A DNA stretch of 64,000 bases from Ferriphaselus sp. R-1 (GTDB lineage Bacteria; Pseudomonadota; Gammaproteobacteria; Burkholderiales; Gallionellaceae), in the NCBI RefSeq assembly GCF_000746095.1, contig NZ_JQKP01000002.1, positions 124,001 through 188,000 of the forward strand, read 5' to 3'. Shown here piece after piece: positions 1-9,808 of the stretch; position 1 is the stretch's first letter; every line of letters starts with the position of its first letter. The notes below the pieces were generated by a model. That model was not told the DNA's origin. It was given only the letters and a program-made list of their open reading frames with translations, and did not search any database. The position numbers were made by a program, and so were the translations under genes.

Positions 1-293
1 TGGTGATGACGGCGCTCGCACCCAGCTATGACTTCTTCCTGTATTACTTCACTCTGGTCATCACCCCGATGATGATGTTGTGCGGCGTGTTCTTCCCGGT
101 GGCCCAACTGCCACCGGCCTTGCAGACACTGTCCGCCCTGCTCCCGCTGTCGCACGCCATCGACCTGGCCCGTCCGCTACTCAGCGGCACGGTGCCGGCG
201 CAGGCTGGGCTGCATCTGGCCGTGCTGATTGCGTATGCGCTGGCGGGTTACTACCTGTCACTGGTGTTGTTCCGCCGCCGGCTGGGGCGTTGA
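1..293 (+). CDS. ABC-2 type transporter permease, C-terminal part (NodJ-like)
   Basis: The reading frame is open from the left edge and stops at 293; only about the last 97 residues are in the window. What is visible is strongly hydrophobic: a segment with repeated Met and Gly (MMMLCGVFFPVAQLP), a short periplasmic stretch with PLSHAIDLARPL, and a final membrane helix followed by an Arg-rich end (FRRRLGR). The pattern FPVAQLPPALQ...PLSHAID..R is typical of the C-terminus of NodJ-like and other ABC-2 export permeases, which work with a separate ATPase to export glycolipids, polysaccharides or drugs. The gene ends four bases before the convergent PII-like gene. The substrate cannot be inferred. 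Confidence 0.75.
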   Translation, partial: VMTALAPSYDFFLYYFTLVITPMMMLCGVFFPVAQLPPALQTLSALLPLSHAIDLARPLLSGTVPAQAGLHLAVLIAYALAGYYLSLVLFRRRLGR

Positions 294-296
294 GAC

Positions 297-623
297 TCAG
301 CTCGGCGGCAGACTCAGACGGCGGACATCTACGACATCGGTGACCCAAAGCAGGCCGTCCCCCTGCTTGCCGCTGTAGGCGTGCTGATGGATCAACTGCA
401 CGACCTCGGCGACCTGTTCGTCCGGGCTGACGATCTCCAGCCGTATCTTGTCGGAGAACTCGGTCAGCTCGGCGCGCAGGGAATTATGGCGTTCCAGCCC
501 CTGATGCCCGCTGCAGCCCTGCACTTTCAGGATGGTCATGCCGGGGAAGCCGGGCATCTGCCGGAAGGCATCGCGGATGCGCTCCAGCCGCTTGGGCTGG
601 ATGATGGCCTTGATCTCTTTCAT
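297..623 (-). CDS. PII-like protein of a metal efflux operon
   Basis: This 108-residue protein starts MKEIKAIIQP and has the ferredoxin-like PII fold signature: the KEIKAII first strand, a Gly-rich turn near residues 34-42, and a C-terminal half resembling DGLLWVTDVVDV. Canonical GlnB/GlnK proteins are uridylylated on Tyr51 in the T-loop. The corresponding stretch here (LRAELTEFSDKIRLEI) has no tyrosine, so classical uridylylation is unlikely. It is the last gene of the leftward operon, 16 bases after the RND pump. This placement and divergent sequence match the PII group linked to CusABC-type exporters (PII-NG). A role in sensing metal or adjusting the pump is inferred; ligand and partner are unknown. 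Confidence 0.85.
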   Translation of the reverse strand: MKEIKAIIQPKRLERIRDAFRQMPGFPGMTILKVQGCSGHQGLERHNSLRAELTEFSDKIRLEIVSPDEQVAEVVQLIHQHAYSGKQGDGLLWVTDVVDVRRLSLPPS

Positions 624-639
624 ACTCGTACCTCCTCTC

Positions 640-3600
640 TCAAGCCTCGATGGGCTTTTCCTCGAACCAGCGATACAGCGTCGGCAGCACCACCAGGGTC
701 AGCAGTGTCGAGCTGACCAGTCCGCCGATCACCACGATGGCCAGTGGCCGTTGTACTTCCGAACCCGGACCGGTGGCGAACAACATCGGGATCAGCCCCA
801 GCATCGCCACCGTGGCGGTCATCAACACCGGGCGGAAGCGCTGGCGGCAGCCCTGCCGTATCGCTTCGTCCTGTTCCAGGCCTTCGTCGCGCAGGCTGCG
901 GATGAACGACACCAGCACCACGCCGTTCAGCACCGCGATGCCCCACAGCGCGATGAAGCCGACCGAGGCGGGCACCGACAGGTATTCGCCGGTGATGAAC
1001 AGGGCGATCACGCCGCCGATGGAGGCGAAGGGCAGCACGGTGATGATGAGCGTGGCGAAGCGCAACGAGCCGAACAGCAGGAACAGCAGGAAGAAGATCG
1101 CCGCGATGGTCACCGGCACGATAATCATCAGGTGACCCATCGCCCGCTCCATGTTCTGGAACTGACCGCCCCACTCCAGATAGTAGCCCTCCGGCAGCTT
1201 CACTTTGTGCTCCACCGCCTGCTGCAACTCGGCCACGAAACCGCCCAGGTCGCGATCTTTCACGTTCACGCCGATCACAATGCGGCGCTTGGCGCTCTCC
1301 CGGCTGATCTGCGCCGGGCCGTCCAGCACCTCGATGCGAGCCAGGTTCTCCAGCGCCACCTGGGCACCGTTGGGCGCGGTGACCAGCAGGCTGCGGATGG
1401 TGGCGACATCGTTGCGGAAGGACAGCGGCAGACGCACCACCCCGGCGAAACGGCGCTCGCCCTCGTAGATCTCGGTGGCCTGTTTGCCGCCGATGGCCGT
1501 CTCGATCACGTCGTGTACATCGGCCACATTCAGTCCGTAGCGGGCGATGGATTGCCGGTCGACCTCGATCGCCAGGTATTGCTGGCCGGTCACCCGTTCG
1601 ACGCGGATGTCCTGCGCGCCCTTGATGGTGGCGGCGACGCGGGCGATGGCATCGCCCTTCTGCTTGAGCTGGTCGAGATCATCGCCGAACACTTTGATCG
1701 CCACGTCCGAGCGCACCCCGGTCACCATCTCGTCCACCCGGTCGGAGATCGGCTGCGCCATCACCACCTGCACGCCTGGCAAGGTGTTCAGCTTGGTGCG
1801 GATCGCCTCGGCGATGTCGTCCTGCGTCCAGCCGTCCGGCCACTCGTCGCGCGGCTTGAGGCTGACGATGGGGGTGGATTCGTTCTGCCCCTGCGCGTCG
1901 GCGGGGCTTTCGCCGCGCCCCACGCCGGACACTGCCGACTTCACGCCCGGCACTTGCATCACCCGTCGCATCCCCTCCATCTCCATCTTGATGGACTCTT
2001 CCAGCGAGATGTTGGGCACGCGATTGATGCCGGGCACGATGGAGCCTTCCTTCATCTCGGGGATGAAGGCGGTGCCGAGCAAGGGCAGCAATGCCAATGC
2101 CAGCACGAACGTGCCCACGGCCAGCAGCACCGTCTTGCGGCTCTGGGCCAGCGCCTGTTCCAGCAACCTCAGGTACGGGCGCTTGATCGCCGCCACCAGC
2201 CGGGTGTCGTACTCGTCCTTGCCGATCAGCAGGTAGGAGCTCAGCACCGGCGTGAGCGTGAGCGAGAGCACCAGCGAGACGAACAGGGCAATGGCGATGG
2301 TAAAGGCCAGCGGGGCGAACATCTTGCCCTCCATGCCTTGCAGCGTCATCAGCGGCAGGAACACCAGGATGATGATGGACACGCCGAACACCACCGGCGT
2401 GCCGACTTCCGCTGCCGCCTCCATCACCACGCGCGGTCGACTCACCCCGCTGCCGCGCCGTTCGGCCAAGCGCTGGAAGGCGTTCTCCACCACCACCACC
2501 GAGCCATCCACCATCAAGCCGATGGCGATGGTCAGGCCACCCAGCGACATCAGGTTGGCGGACAGGCCGTAGTGGTTCATCACCATGAAGGTGATCAGCG
2601 GGGTCAGCACCAGCGTGGAGACGACGATGAGCGAGGAGCGCACATCACCCAGGAACAGGAACAGCACGATGACTACCAGGATCACACCCTCGATCAGGGT
2701 CTTCACCACCGTATGCAGCGCAGCATCCACCAGCTCGCTGCGGTCGTAATAGGGCACGATCTTCAGGCCGTTGGGCAGCATGCCTTTGTCGTTGATCTCT
2801 TGCACCCGCTGTTTGATGCGTCCGACCACCTCTTTGGCGTTGCCCGCGCGCATCATCATTACGATGCCGCCGACCGCCTCGGTGTCGCCGTTCTTGATGA
2901 CGGCACCGTAACGCTCTTCAGCCCCGATGGTCACCTCGGCCACGTCGCGCATCAGCACCGGCACGCCGTCCTGCTCCTTGAGCACGATGGCGCGGATGTC
3001 GTCCAGCGACTTCACCAGCCCCACGCCTCGGATCAGGTATTGCTCGGCGTAGTGCGGCAGCACGCCACCGCCGGAGTTGGCGTTGTTGCGCGCCAGTGAC
3101 TGATAGATCTCCTGCAAGGTGAGATGGTAGTAACGCATCCGGTCCGGATTGACCAGCGCCTGATACTGCTTGATGTAGCCGCCCTGTGAGTTGATCTCGG
3201 CCACGCCGGGGATGCCGCGCAGCAAGGGGCGCACCACCCAGTCCTGCGCGATGCGGCGTTCGGTCAGCTCGTCCTTGGTGAGCGCACGCTTACCGTCATC
3301 GGTGCGGTCCAGCGTGTACTGATAGACCTCGCCCAAGCCGGTGGAGAGCGGGCCCAGCGTGGGTGTCACGCCCTGCGGCATGCGTCCGCCCGCCTCGATC
3401 AGCCGCTCCATTACCAGTTGCCGGGCAAAATACACATCGGTGGCATCGGTGAATACCAGCGTGATCAGCGACAGTCCGGGCTTGTTGAGCGAGCGCATCT
3501 CTTCCAGCCCCGGCAGGCCGGTCATCGCCATTTCCAGCGGCACGGTGACGAAGCGCTCCACCTCTTCCGGCGAGCGTCCCTGCGCCACCGTGGCGATTTG

Positions 3601-3741
3601 CACCTGCACATTGGTCACATCGGGGAAGGCATCGACCGAGAGTTTGCGGCTGGCGTTGAGACCGAATGCCAGCAGGCAAACGGCGACCACGACCAATACC
3701 AGGCGCTGCTTGATTGCAGCGCGAATGATGGCGGTCAACAT
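640..3741 (-). CDS. Heavy-metal efflux RND transporter (CusA/CzcA family)
   Basis: This 1033-residue inner-membrane pump has the full length of the HME-RND family. It shows a first helix near residues 10-28, a large periplasmic domain, a helix bundle near 340-560, a second periplasmic domain and a last helix bundle. Proton-driven export occurs through a trimer joined to an adaptor and an outer-membrane channel. The conserved helix-4 region contains IAIGLMVDGS followed by VVVVEN, with Asp about residue 412. The position occupied by Asp in the DFG motif of CzcA-type zinc/cobalt/cadmium pumps is Ala here, so this is not a typical CzcA and the metal remains open. One base separates its ATG from the adaptor stop codon. 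Confidence 0.93.
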   Translation of the reverse strand: MLTAIIRAAIKQRLVLVVVAVCLLAFGLNASRKLSVDAFPDVTNVQVQIATVAQGRSPEEVERFVTVPLEMAMTGLPGLEEMRSLNKPGLSLITLVFTDATDVYFARQLVMERLIEAGGRMPQGVTPTLGPLSTGLGEVYQYTLDRTDDGKRALTKDELTERRIAQDWVVRPLLRGIPGVAEINSQGGYIKQYQALVNPDRMRYYHLTLQEIYQSLARNNANSGGGVLPHYAEQYLIRGVGLVKSLDDIRAIVLKEQDGVPVLMRDVAEVTIGAEERYGAVIKNGDTEAVGGIVMMMRAGNAKEVVGRIKQRVQEINDKGMLPNGLKIVPYYDRSELVDAALHTVVKTLIEGVILVVIVLFLFLGDVRSSLIVVSTLVLTPLITFMVMNHYGLSANLMSLGGLTIAIGLMVDGSVVVVENAFQRLAERRGSGVSRPRVVMEAAAEVGTPVVFGVSIIILVFLPLMTLQGMEGKMFAPLAFTIAIALFVSLVLSLTLTPVLSSYLLIGKDEYDTRLVAAIKRPYLRLLEQALAQSRKTVLLAVGTFVLALALLPLLGTAFIPEMKEGSIVPGINRVPNISLEESIKMEMEGMRRVMQVPGVKSAVSGVGRGESPADAQGQNESTPIVSLKPRDEWPDGWTQDDIAEAIRTKLNTLPGVQVVMAQPISDRVDEMVTGVRSDVAIKVFGDDLDQLKQKGDAIARVAATIKGAQDIRVERVTGQQYLAIEVDRQSIARYGLNVADVHDVIETAIGGKQATEIYEGERRFAGVVRLPLSFRNDVATIRSLLVTAPNGAQVALENLARIEVLDGPAQISRESAKRRIVIGVNVKDRDLGGFVAELQQAVEHKVKLPEGYYLEWGGQFQNMERAMGHLMIIVPVTIAAIFFLLFLLFGSLRFATLIITVLPFASIGGVIALFITGEYLSVPASVGFIALWGIAVLNGVVLVSFIRSLRDEGLEQDEAIRQGCRQRFRPVLMTATVAMLGLIPMLFATGPGSEVQRPLAIVVIGGLVSSTLLTLVVLPTLYRWFEEKPIEA

Positions 3742-3742
3742 G

Positions 3743-4879
3743 TCAGCCCTCCAGTTCTTTGCGGCGGCGCTCGTTGTTCAGGTGGAAAGCGCCTTCGGTG
3801 ACGATCTTCTCGCCCTCGAACAAGCCATCCAGCACCGGAGCGACCCCGGCGTTCTCCTGTCCGAGCTTGACCTGACGCAACTGGAAGTGCTGCGCGTCGA
3901 TCTGGACGAAGACATAGTCGCGCCGGTCTTCGCGCACCACGGACACGACCGGGACCATCACCCGCTGATGGGGCGTGCCGTGGATCAGCATAGAGGCGAG
4001 CATGCCCGGCTTGAGCGTGTGGCCCGGATTCTCCATCGCCATGCGCGCAGTCACGGTACGGGTGTCGGGCTTGACCGTATCCGACACGAAGATCAGTTTG
4101 CCCTTCACGCGCTGGTCCTCCAGCGCAGGCACCTCGGCCTCGCTGACGTCGCCCGTCTTGATGAGCCCGGCCTGCTGCTCGGGAATCTCGGCGACCAGCC
4201 AGACCTGTGACAGATCGGCCACGGTGAACAGGGCATCGGCGGGCTGCACCACCTCGCCCTGCGTCACCTTGCGCTCGATCACCACGCCATCCACGGTGGA
4301 GGTGACAGACGAGAGCGAGTGCACCGAGCGCGTCGCGCCCAGCTTGTTGATGTCGCCATCGGTCATGCCCAGCACCTTGAGCTGATCCTGCGAGGCGTGG
4401 CGCTCGGCCTGGGCCTGGAGCAGCTCGCTCTCGCGCTTTTGCAACTCGGCGGCGCTGATCACATCCGACTCGAACAGCAGTTTGGCGCGGCTGACGGCGC
4501 GTTGCTGCAAGCCTTCCTGCGACAGTGCCTTGAGATAGGTCAGTTGTGCCGAGGACAGTTCGGTGCTGTGCAGGGAGGCGAGCACTTCGCCACGCTTCAC
4601 CCGCTGGCCGAGCTCGGCATGAATGTCGGTCAACCGTCCGATCACGGCGGCACCGATGCGGGCGACCCGTTGCTCGTCCACGGCGATGCGCGCCGGGACG
4701 CGCAGGGTCTCGGCCATTTCTGCGGCCCCGACTACCGCGATGGTCAGGCGGCTGAGCAGTTCGGGCGCAACGGTGACGATGGAGGGGTCTTCGGCCACTT
4801 TGGCGGGAGCTTCCTGCTTGCCTTGGCAGGCGGACAGCAGAACGGCTAGCAGCAGGATGGAAATGTTCTTGGTCATCAT
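3743..4879 (-). CDS. RND efflux periplasmic adaptor (membrane fusion protein, CusB/CzcB type)
   Basis: A 378-residue periplasmic adaptor that links the inner-membrane pump to the outer-membrane channel. It begins with a lipoprotein signal (LLLAVLLSACQG, lipobox Cys about residue 18), so it is probably anchored as a lipoprotein. Next come a beta-barrel/lipoyl region (IGAAVIGRLTDIHAELGQ), a coiled-coil hairpin near residues 110-170 rich in Gln, Leu and Ala, and a second lipoyl half (SLSSVTSTVDGVVIERKVTQGEVV). The C-terminal membrane-proximal domain contains LKPGMLASMLI. Its start overlaps the stop of the channel gene by four bases (ATGA), which suggests translational coupling. No His- or Met-rich metal-binding tail is present. 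Confidence 0.92.
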   Translation of the reverse strand: MMTKNISILLLAVLLSACQGKQEAPAKVAEDPSIVTVAPELLSRLTIAVVGAAEMAETLRVPARIAVDEQRVARIGAAVIGRLTDIHAELGQRVKRGEVLASLHSTELSSAQLTYLKALSQEGLQQRAVSRAKLLFESDVISAAELQKRESELLQAQAERHASQDQLKVLGMTDGDINKLGATRSVHSLSSVTSTVDGVVIERKVTQGEVVQPADALFTVADLSQVWLVAEIPEQQAGLIKTGDVSEAEVPALEDQRVKGKLIFVSDTVKPDTRTVTARMAMENPGHTLKPGMLASMLIHGTPHQRVMVPVVSVVREDRRDYVFVQIDAQHFQLRQVKLGQENAGVAPVLDGLFEGEKIVTEGAFHLNNERRRKELEG

Positions 4880-6126
4880 GGGTGTTCTCCAGCGAGGGTG
4901 CCGCGCAGTCGTTCGATATCGACCAGGGCGAACTGCAATTCGTAACGAGCATTCAGGTAATCCATGCGCGTGCTGCGGACGACGCGCTGGGCATCGAGGT
5001 AGTCGAGGATGCCGCGCTCGCCGTAGCGATAAGCGGCCTCGGCGACCTTGAGGGCGGTTTCCGCACCCTGCATCAGCCCGGTCTCGAAGATGTGCAGCTG
5101 GCGCTGGGCGATGCGGTAGCGCCCATAGGCCTGATCCAGCTCGTTCAGGACGTTGCTGCGGATACGCTCCTGTTCAGCCTCGGCGCGCTCCAGATTGGCC
5201 TGGGCTTCACCAATCGGACCGGCGCGCCTGTCCCACAAGGGCAGCGGCAGGGCGATGCCGACGCGCCACAGGTTGACATCGGGATGCTGCTCGGCGCTCC
5301 ACTTCAGCGTGGGTTGCGGGATACGCAGGCTGCGCTCCTGATCGAGTTTCGCAGCGGCGCGCCGGGTCTCGGCCTCGGCGGCCTTGAGCAAGGGCTGGTG
5401 GGCCAGCAACTCTTCTCGCAGCGTCGCCAGCGCGGGCAATTCGTCGGGCGGCAATGTGGTCGGCGTGATGTCGAAGCTGTCGTCCAACGCCGTGCCCAGC
5501 AGGGCGCGCAGACGATCCTTGGCCTGGACGACCCTGATCTCGGCGCTCTGCGCCGCATTCTCGGCAGCCAGCATCTCGGCGTCGGCCTTGATCAACTCGT
5601 AGCGCGATGCCTCGCCCACCTCGACCCGCAGCTTCACCCGGCTGTAGATCTGCGCCAGCAAGGCGCGGGATTCTTCCGCCAGCTGCGCTTCGCTATCGCG
5701 GCGCTGGATGTCAAGGAACGCCTGTTTGACCTGGGCGTGCAGATTGAGCCGGGCATCCATCAGCTGGGCCGAGCCGGAGAGTGCGCCGGCCTCGGCTGCG
5801 CGCTCACGGGCATCGCGCACCGAAGGCAGCTCCAGCGGCTGGGAGACGGCCAGCAGACGGTTGCGCCCGGGGTGCGGCGTGGCAGGCATCAGGTGCGAAT
5901 TGCCCGCGCCGTATTCGACTTCGGGATTGGGATAGGCGCGCGCGGTGTCGAGTGCGGCTTGCGCACCCTGTTGTTGCCCCCTGGCGGCCCTGAGTGCCGG
6001 GCTGTGTCGTTCGGCCAGGGTCAGGGCCTCCGGCAAGGTCAGTGCGGTGGCGTTCCCGGCCAGCGCGACCAGCAAGGCACTAGCCGCCAGTGATACGTGA
6101 TGTTTTGTTGTCATGTTCGAATCCAT
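4876..6126 (-). CDS. TolC-family outer membrane efflux channel (CusC/CzcC type)
   Basis: About 416 residues from the ATG at 6126; a second candidate ATG at 6114 gives MTTKHHVSLAASALLVALAGNATA, a typical Sec signal peptide. The mature part starts LTLPEALTLAERHSPALRAARG, the classic first repeat of TolC-like proteins. Two OEP repeats follow with long Ala/Glu/Arg-rich coiled helices and the mid-protein segment VGIALPLPLWDRRAGPIGEA. These proteins form trimeric channels through the outer membrane. The frame stays open to 6348, but the upstream part has no signal-peptide character and is probably untranslated. The gene overlaps the adaptor by four bases and lies downstream of a small secreted protein in the same direction. 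Confidence 0.9.
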   Translation of the reverse strand: MDSNMTTKHHVSLAASALLVALAGNATALTLPEALTLAERHSPALRAARGQQQGAQAALDTARAYPNPEVEYGAGNSHLMPATPHPGRNRLLAVSQPLELPSVRDARERAAEAGALSGSAQLMDARLNLHAQVKQAFLDIQRRDSEAQLAEESRALLAQIYSRVKLRVEVGEASRYELIKADAEMLAAENAAQSAEIRVVQAKDRLRALLGTALDDSFDITPTTLPPDELPALATLREELLAHQPLLKAAEAETRRAAAKLDQERSLRIPQPTLKWSAEQHPDVNLWRVGIALPLPLWDRRAGPIGEAQANLERAEAEQERIRSNVLNELDQAYGRYRIAQRQLHIFETGLMQGAETALKVAEAAYRYGERGILDYLDAQRVVRSTRMDYLNARYELQFALVDIERLRGTLAGEHP

Positions 6127-6187
6127 AGGTCCAAGGTGCTGCACGGGCAGCAGCGTGCGGCGCAAGCAATGCGCGCGCGGTACTGGA

Positions 6188-6481
6188 TCAGGCGAGTTCG
6201 GGTGGCGGATGGTCCGGCGGCAAGGAGCGGCTGGGGATGGAGACGCGCGCCCTGTCCGTCGGGTAGCTGGCGGCAAGCAGTGCAGGATAGCGGAGGGAAG
6301 GCTGCGAGATGGGAGCGTCCCGGTCCGTCGTGTCGTCACCCGGAGCATCCAGGGACAACTCGATCAGGCCGTTATCCTGCGCATCTCCTACCCAGGCATG
6401 CCCGACACAGCCCAGCCAAAGGGTCAGCAGCACCAGAGCGGCGAGCAGGCAACGCGACAGGAGGGACGATGGCATGGACAT
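6188..6481 (-). CDS. Small secreted protein at the head of the metal efflux operon
   Basis: A 97-residue frame begins MSMPSSLLSRCLLAALVLLTLWLGCVG, a convincing signal peptide or single membrane anchor. An acidic stretch (DAPGDDTTDRDAP) and a Pro/Arg-rich tail ending DHPPPELA follow. I do not recognise a family. It is co-directional with the efflux genes, ending about 60 bases before the channel start, and sits just behind a promoter-like sequence. Small secreted proteins upstream of czc- or cnr-type operons often act as metal sensors or modulators; that role here is inference from position alone. The -10 hexamer lies so close to the ATG at 6481 that translation may begin leaderless or at the ATG at 6475. 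Confidence 0.55.
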   Translation of the reverse strand: MSMPSSLLSRCLLAALVLLTLWLGCVGHAWVGDAQDNGLIELSLDAPGDDTTDRDAPISQPSLRYPALLAASYPTDRARVSIPSRSLPPDHPPPELA

Positions 6482-6487
6482 GGCGGC

Positions 6488-6517
6488 ATTATAGTCGAAG
6501 TGAAAAATAGCTGTCGG
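6488..6517 (-). promoter_or_regulatory. Putative promoter of the metal efflux operon
   Basis: On the minus strand a perfect TATAAT (6488-6493) is preceded by CCGACA (6512-6517) with 18 bases between. Transcription would start at about 6481, almost on the first ATG of the small secreted protein. The -35 box matches the consensus only in part. No MerR-type long-spaced promoter or clear dyad operator was seen. Confidence 0.45.
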
Positions 6518-6521
6518 CAGC

Positions 6522-6551
6522 TTCGGGAATGGGCAGAGTTTCGATTATAAT
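6522..6551 (+). promoter_or_regulatory. Putative promoter of the dusB-fis operon
   Basis: A perfect TATAAT (6546-6551) lies 25 bases before the dusB start codon, with a weak -35 (TTCGGG, 6522-6527) 18 bases upstream. A GC-rich stretch (CAGCGCCC) directly follows the -10 box, resembling the discriminator of growth-rate-controlled promoters such as the dusB-fis promoter of enterobacteria; stringent control is therefore possible but inferred. Confidence 0.5.
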
Positions 6552-6575
6552 CAGCGCCCTTTCCGGAGTTTACCG

Positions 6576-7583
6576 ATGCGCATCGGCCCCTACCAGCTCA
6601 AGAACAATCTGATCGTCGCCCCCATGGCGGGCGTGACCGACCGACCTTTCCGCATTCTTTGCAAGAAGATGGGCGCGGGGATGGCCGTGTCCGAGATGGT
6701 GGCTTCGAACTCCCTGCTGTACGGCTCCGAAAAGACCATGCGCCGCGCCAACCACGAGGGCGAGGTCGACCCGATCTCGGTGCAGATCGTCGGGGCCGAC
6801 CCCAAGATGCTGGCCGAGGCGGCGAAATATAACGTGGACAACGGCGCGCAGATCATAGACATCAACATGGGTTGCCCGGCCAAGAAGATCTGCAACGTGA
6901 TGGCAGGCTCAGCGCTGTTGCAGAACGAGCCTTTGGTGCAGACGCTGCTCGAAGCGGTGGTGGGCGCGGTCGATGTGCCGGTGACACTGAAGATCCGTAC
7001 CGGCTGGGACAAGTCCAGTCGCAACGCCATCAACATCGCTCGCATCGCCGAGAGTAGCGGCATCCAGGCGCTGGCCATCCATGGCCGCACCCGCGCCTGC
7101 GGCTACACCGGCGATGCGGAATACGACACCATCGCAGCGGTGAAGGCTGAAGTCCGCATCCCGGTGATCGCCAATGGCGACATCACCACCCCAGAGAAGG
7201 CGCAGTACGTGCTGCAGCACACCGGCGCGGATGCGGTGATGATAGGCCGTGCCGCACAGGGCCGTCCCTGGTTGTTCCGCGAGATCGCTCACTTCATGGC
7301 GACCGGACAGCATCTGCCCGCGCCGCAGGTGGCCGAGATCCGCGCGGTGCTGGTGGCTCATCTACAAGACCTGTACGATTTCTACGGGGAATACAGCGGC
7401 ACGCGCGTCGCGCGCAAGCACATTTCCTGGTACACCAAGGGGCTGCCCGGCTCGGCGCAGTTCCGTCATCACATGAACCAGCTGCCCTCCACGGAAGAGC
7501 AAATGGCGGCGGTGTGTGAATTCTTTGACTTACAACTAGAGCGCGGAGAGCGCCTGCATTACGGGGAGGAGTTGGCGGCATGA
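6576..7583 (+). CDS. dusB: tRNA-dihydrouridine synthase B
   Basis: A 335-residue flavoenzyme that reduces uridine to dihydrouridine in the D-loop of tRNAs. The FMN-binding TIM barrel is recognisable from NNLIVAPMAGVTDRPFR at the start, the catalytic-Cys motif INMGCPAKKICN near residue 95, and VPVTLKIRTGWD, AIHGRTR and PVIANGDITTPEKA further on. The C-terminal tRNA-binding domain follows to the end. Length and motifs match DusB rather than DusA or DusC. A GGAG ribosome-binding site lies seven bases before the ATG. The gene is coupled to fis by a four-base ATGA overlap, the arrangement conserved in many gamma- and betaproteobacteria. Confidence 0.97.
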   Translation: MRIGPYQLKNNLIVAPMAGVTDRPFRILCKKMGAGMAVSEMVASNSLLYGSEKTMRRANHEGEVDPISVQIVGADPKMLAEAAKYNVDNGAQIIDINMGCPAKKICNVMAGSALLQNEPLVQTLLEAVVGAVDVPVTLKIRTGWDKSSRNAINIARIAESSGIQALAIHGRTRACGYTGDAEYDTIAAVKAEVRIPVIANGDITTPEKAQYVLQHTGADAVMIGRAAQGRPWLFREIAHFMATGQHLPAPQVAEIRAVLVAHLQDLYDFYGEYSGTRVARKHISWYTKGLPGSAQFRHHMNQLPSTEEQMAAVCEFFDLQLERGERLHYGEELAA

Positions 7584-7843
7584 GCAAGGAATGTGGCTGC
7601 GGCCCGGTCGGCGAGAACGAGATCGCCCGTTACGTGCGTGATGCGGTGAACGAATATTTCAGCGATCTGGAGGGCGAGCACCCTTCCAGTTCGATCTATG
7701 ACATGGTGGTCCGCTGTGTCGAAAAGCCACTGATCGAGACCGTACTGCATCATGCGGGCGGCAATCAGACCCGCGCCGCCGAGCTGCTCGGCATCAATCG
7801 CAACACCCTGCGCAAGAAGATGCAGGACCTCAAGATCAAATAA
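7580..7843 (+). CDS. fis: Fis family DNA-binding nucleoid protein
   Basis: An 87-residue protein, close to the size of beta/gammaproteobacterial Fis. The N-terminal half has a short Cys/Gly-rich start and the dimerisation helices; the C-terminal helix-turn-helix is clear ([22 protein letters not shown]) and ends in QDLKIK. Fis bends DNA and adjusts transcription of rRNA and growth genes. It begins inside the stop codon of dusB and is followed after 16 bases by purH, so all three may share one transcript. The segment [16 protein letters not shown] is the usual signature before the helix-turn-helix. Confidence 0.96.
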   Translation: MSKECGCGPVGENEIARYVRDAVNEYFSDLEGEHPSSSIYDMVVRCVEKPLIETVLHHAGGNQTRAAELLGINRNTLRKKMQDLKIK

Positions 7844-7859
7844 CCCACGAAAGACCCTC

Positions 7860-9422
<1,563 letters not shown>

Positions 9423-9458
9423 ATCCGGACTGACCCGACACACGCGACAGGAGGCGAC

Positions 9459-9776
9459 ATGCGTACCACACGACTGCTCAAGATGATGGTGTCGCCCCTG
9501 CTGCTGGCGTTGGGTATGGGTGCGAGCCAAGCGGGCGAGCTGGCCATCGTGCGCTGCAACGCCGAACCCGGCGGTCCGGTGGTGCTGCGCTCGTTCTCTA
9601 TCTCCAACCCTGCACTGATCGCCACGCCCGAATTGGCGGCCAAAGAGAATTGCGCCCTGTTCCTCAAGCAGTTGCAGGACAAGGGTTTCGCCATCACCGG
9701 CGAGTTCGTGTTGCAGGATGCGGGGACCGGATCGAGCGGCACGCCTATCGCATTGATCTACCGCCTGAGCCGGTAG
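9459..9776 (+). CDS. Small predicted periplasmic protein between purH and purD
   Basis: A 105-residue protein with a Sec signal peptide (MVSPLLLALGMGASQAGE, cleavage probably near residue 25). The mature part of about 80 residues has two cysteines (RCNAEP and ENCALF) that could form a disulfide, and ends LIYRLSR. No family is recognised. An AGGAGG-like site lies upstream of the ATG (acaggaggcgac). The position between purH and purD, 36 bases after one and 32 before the other, suggests cotranscription, yet an exported protein has no obvious part in purine synthesis. Coding is supported by ribosome-binding site, signal peptide and fit between genes. Confidence 0.75.
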   Translation: MRTTRLLKMMVSPLLLALGMGASQAGELAIVRCNAEPGGPVVLRSFSISNPALIATPELAAKENCALFLKQLQDKGFAITGEFVLQDAGTGSSGTPIALIYRLSR

Positions 9777-9808
9777 TACGTCCAAACAACAGTATCAGCG
9801 AGTCGAAT

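Noticed and set aside
532-3099. Open frame of 855 codons on the plus strand across the efflux pump gene
   Set aside because: It is the antisense frame of a GC-rich gene, rich in His, Gln and Arg with no domain, and the opposite strand encodes a full RND pump.
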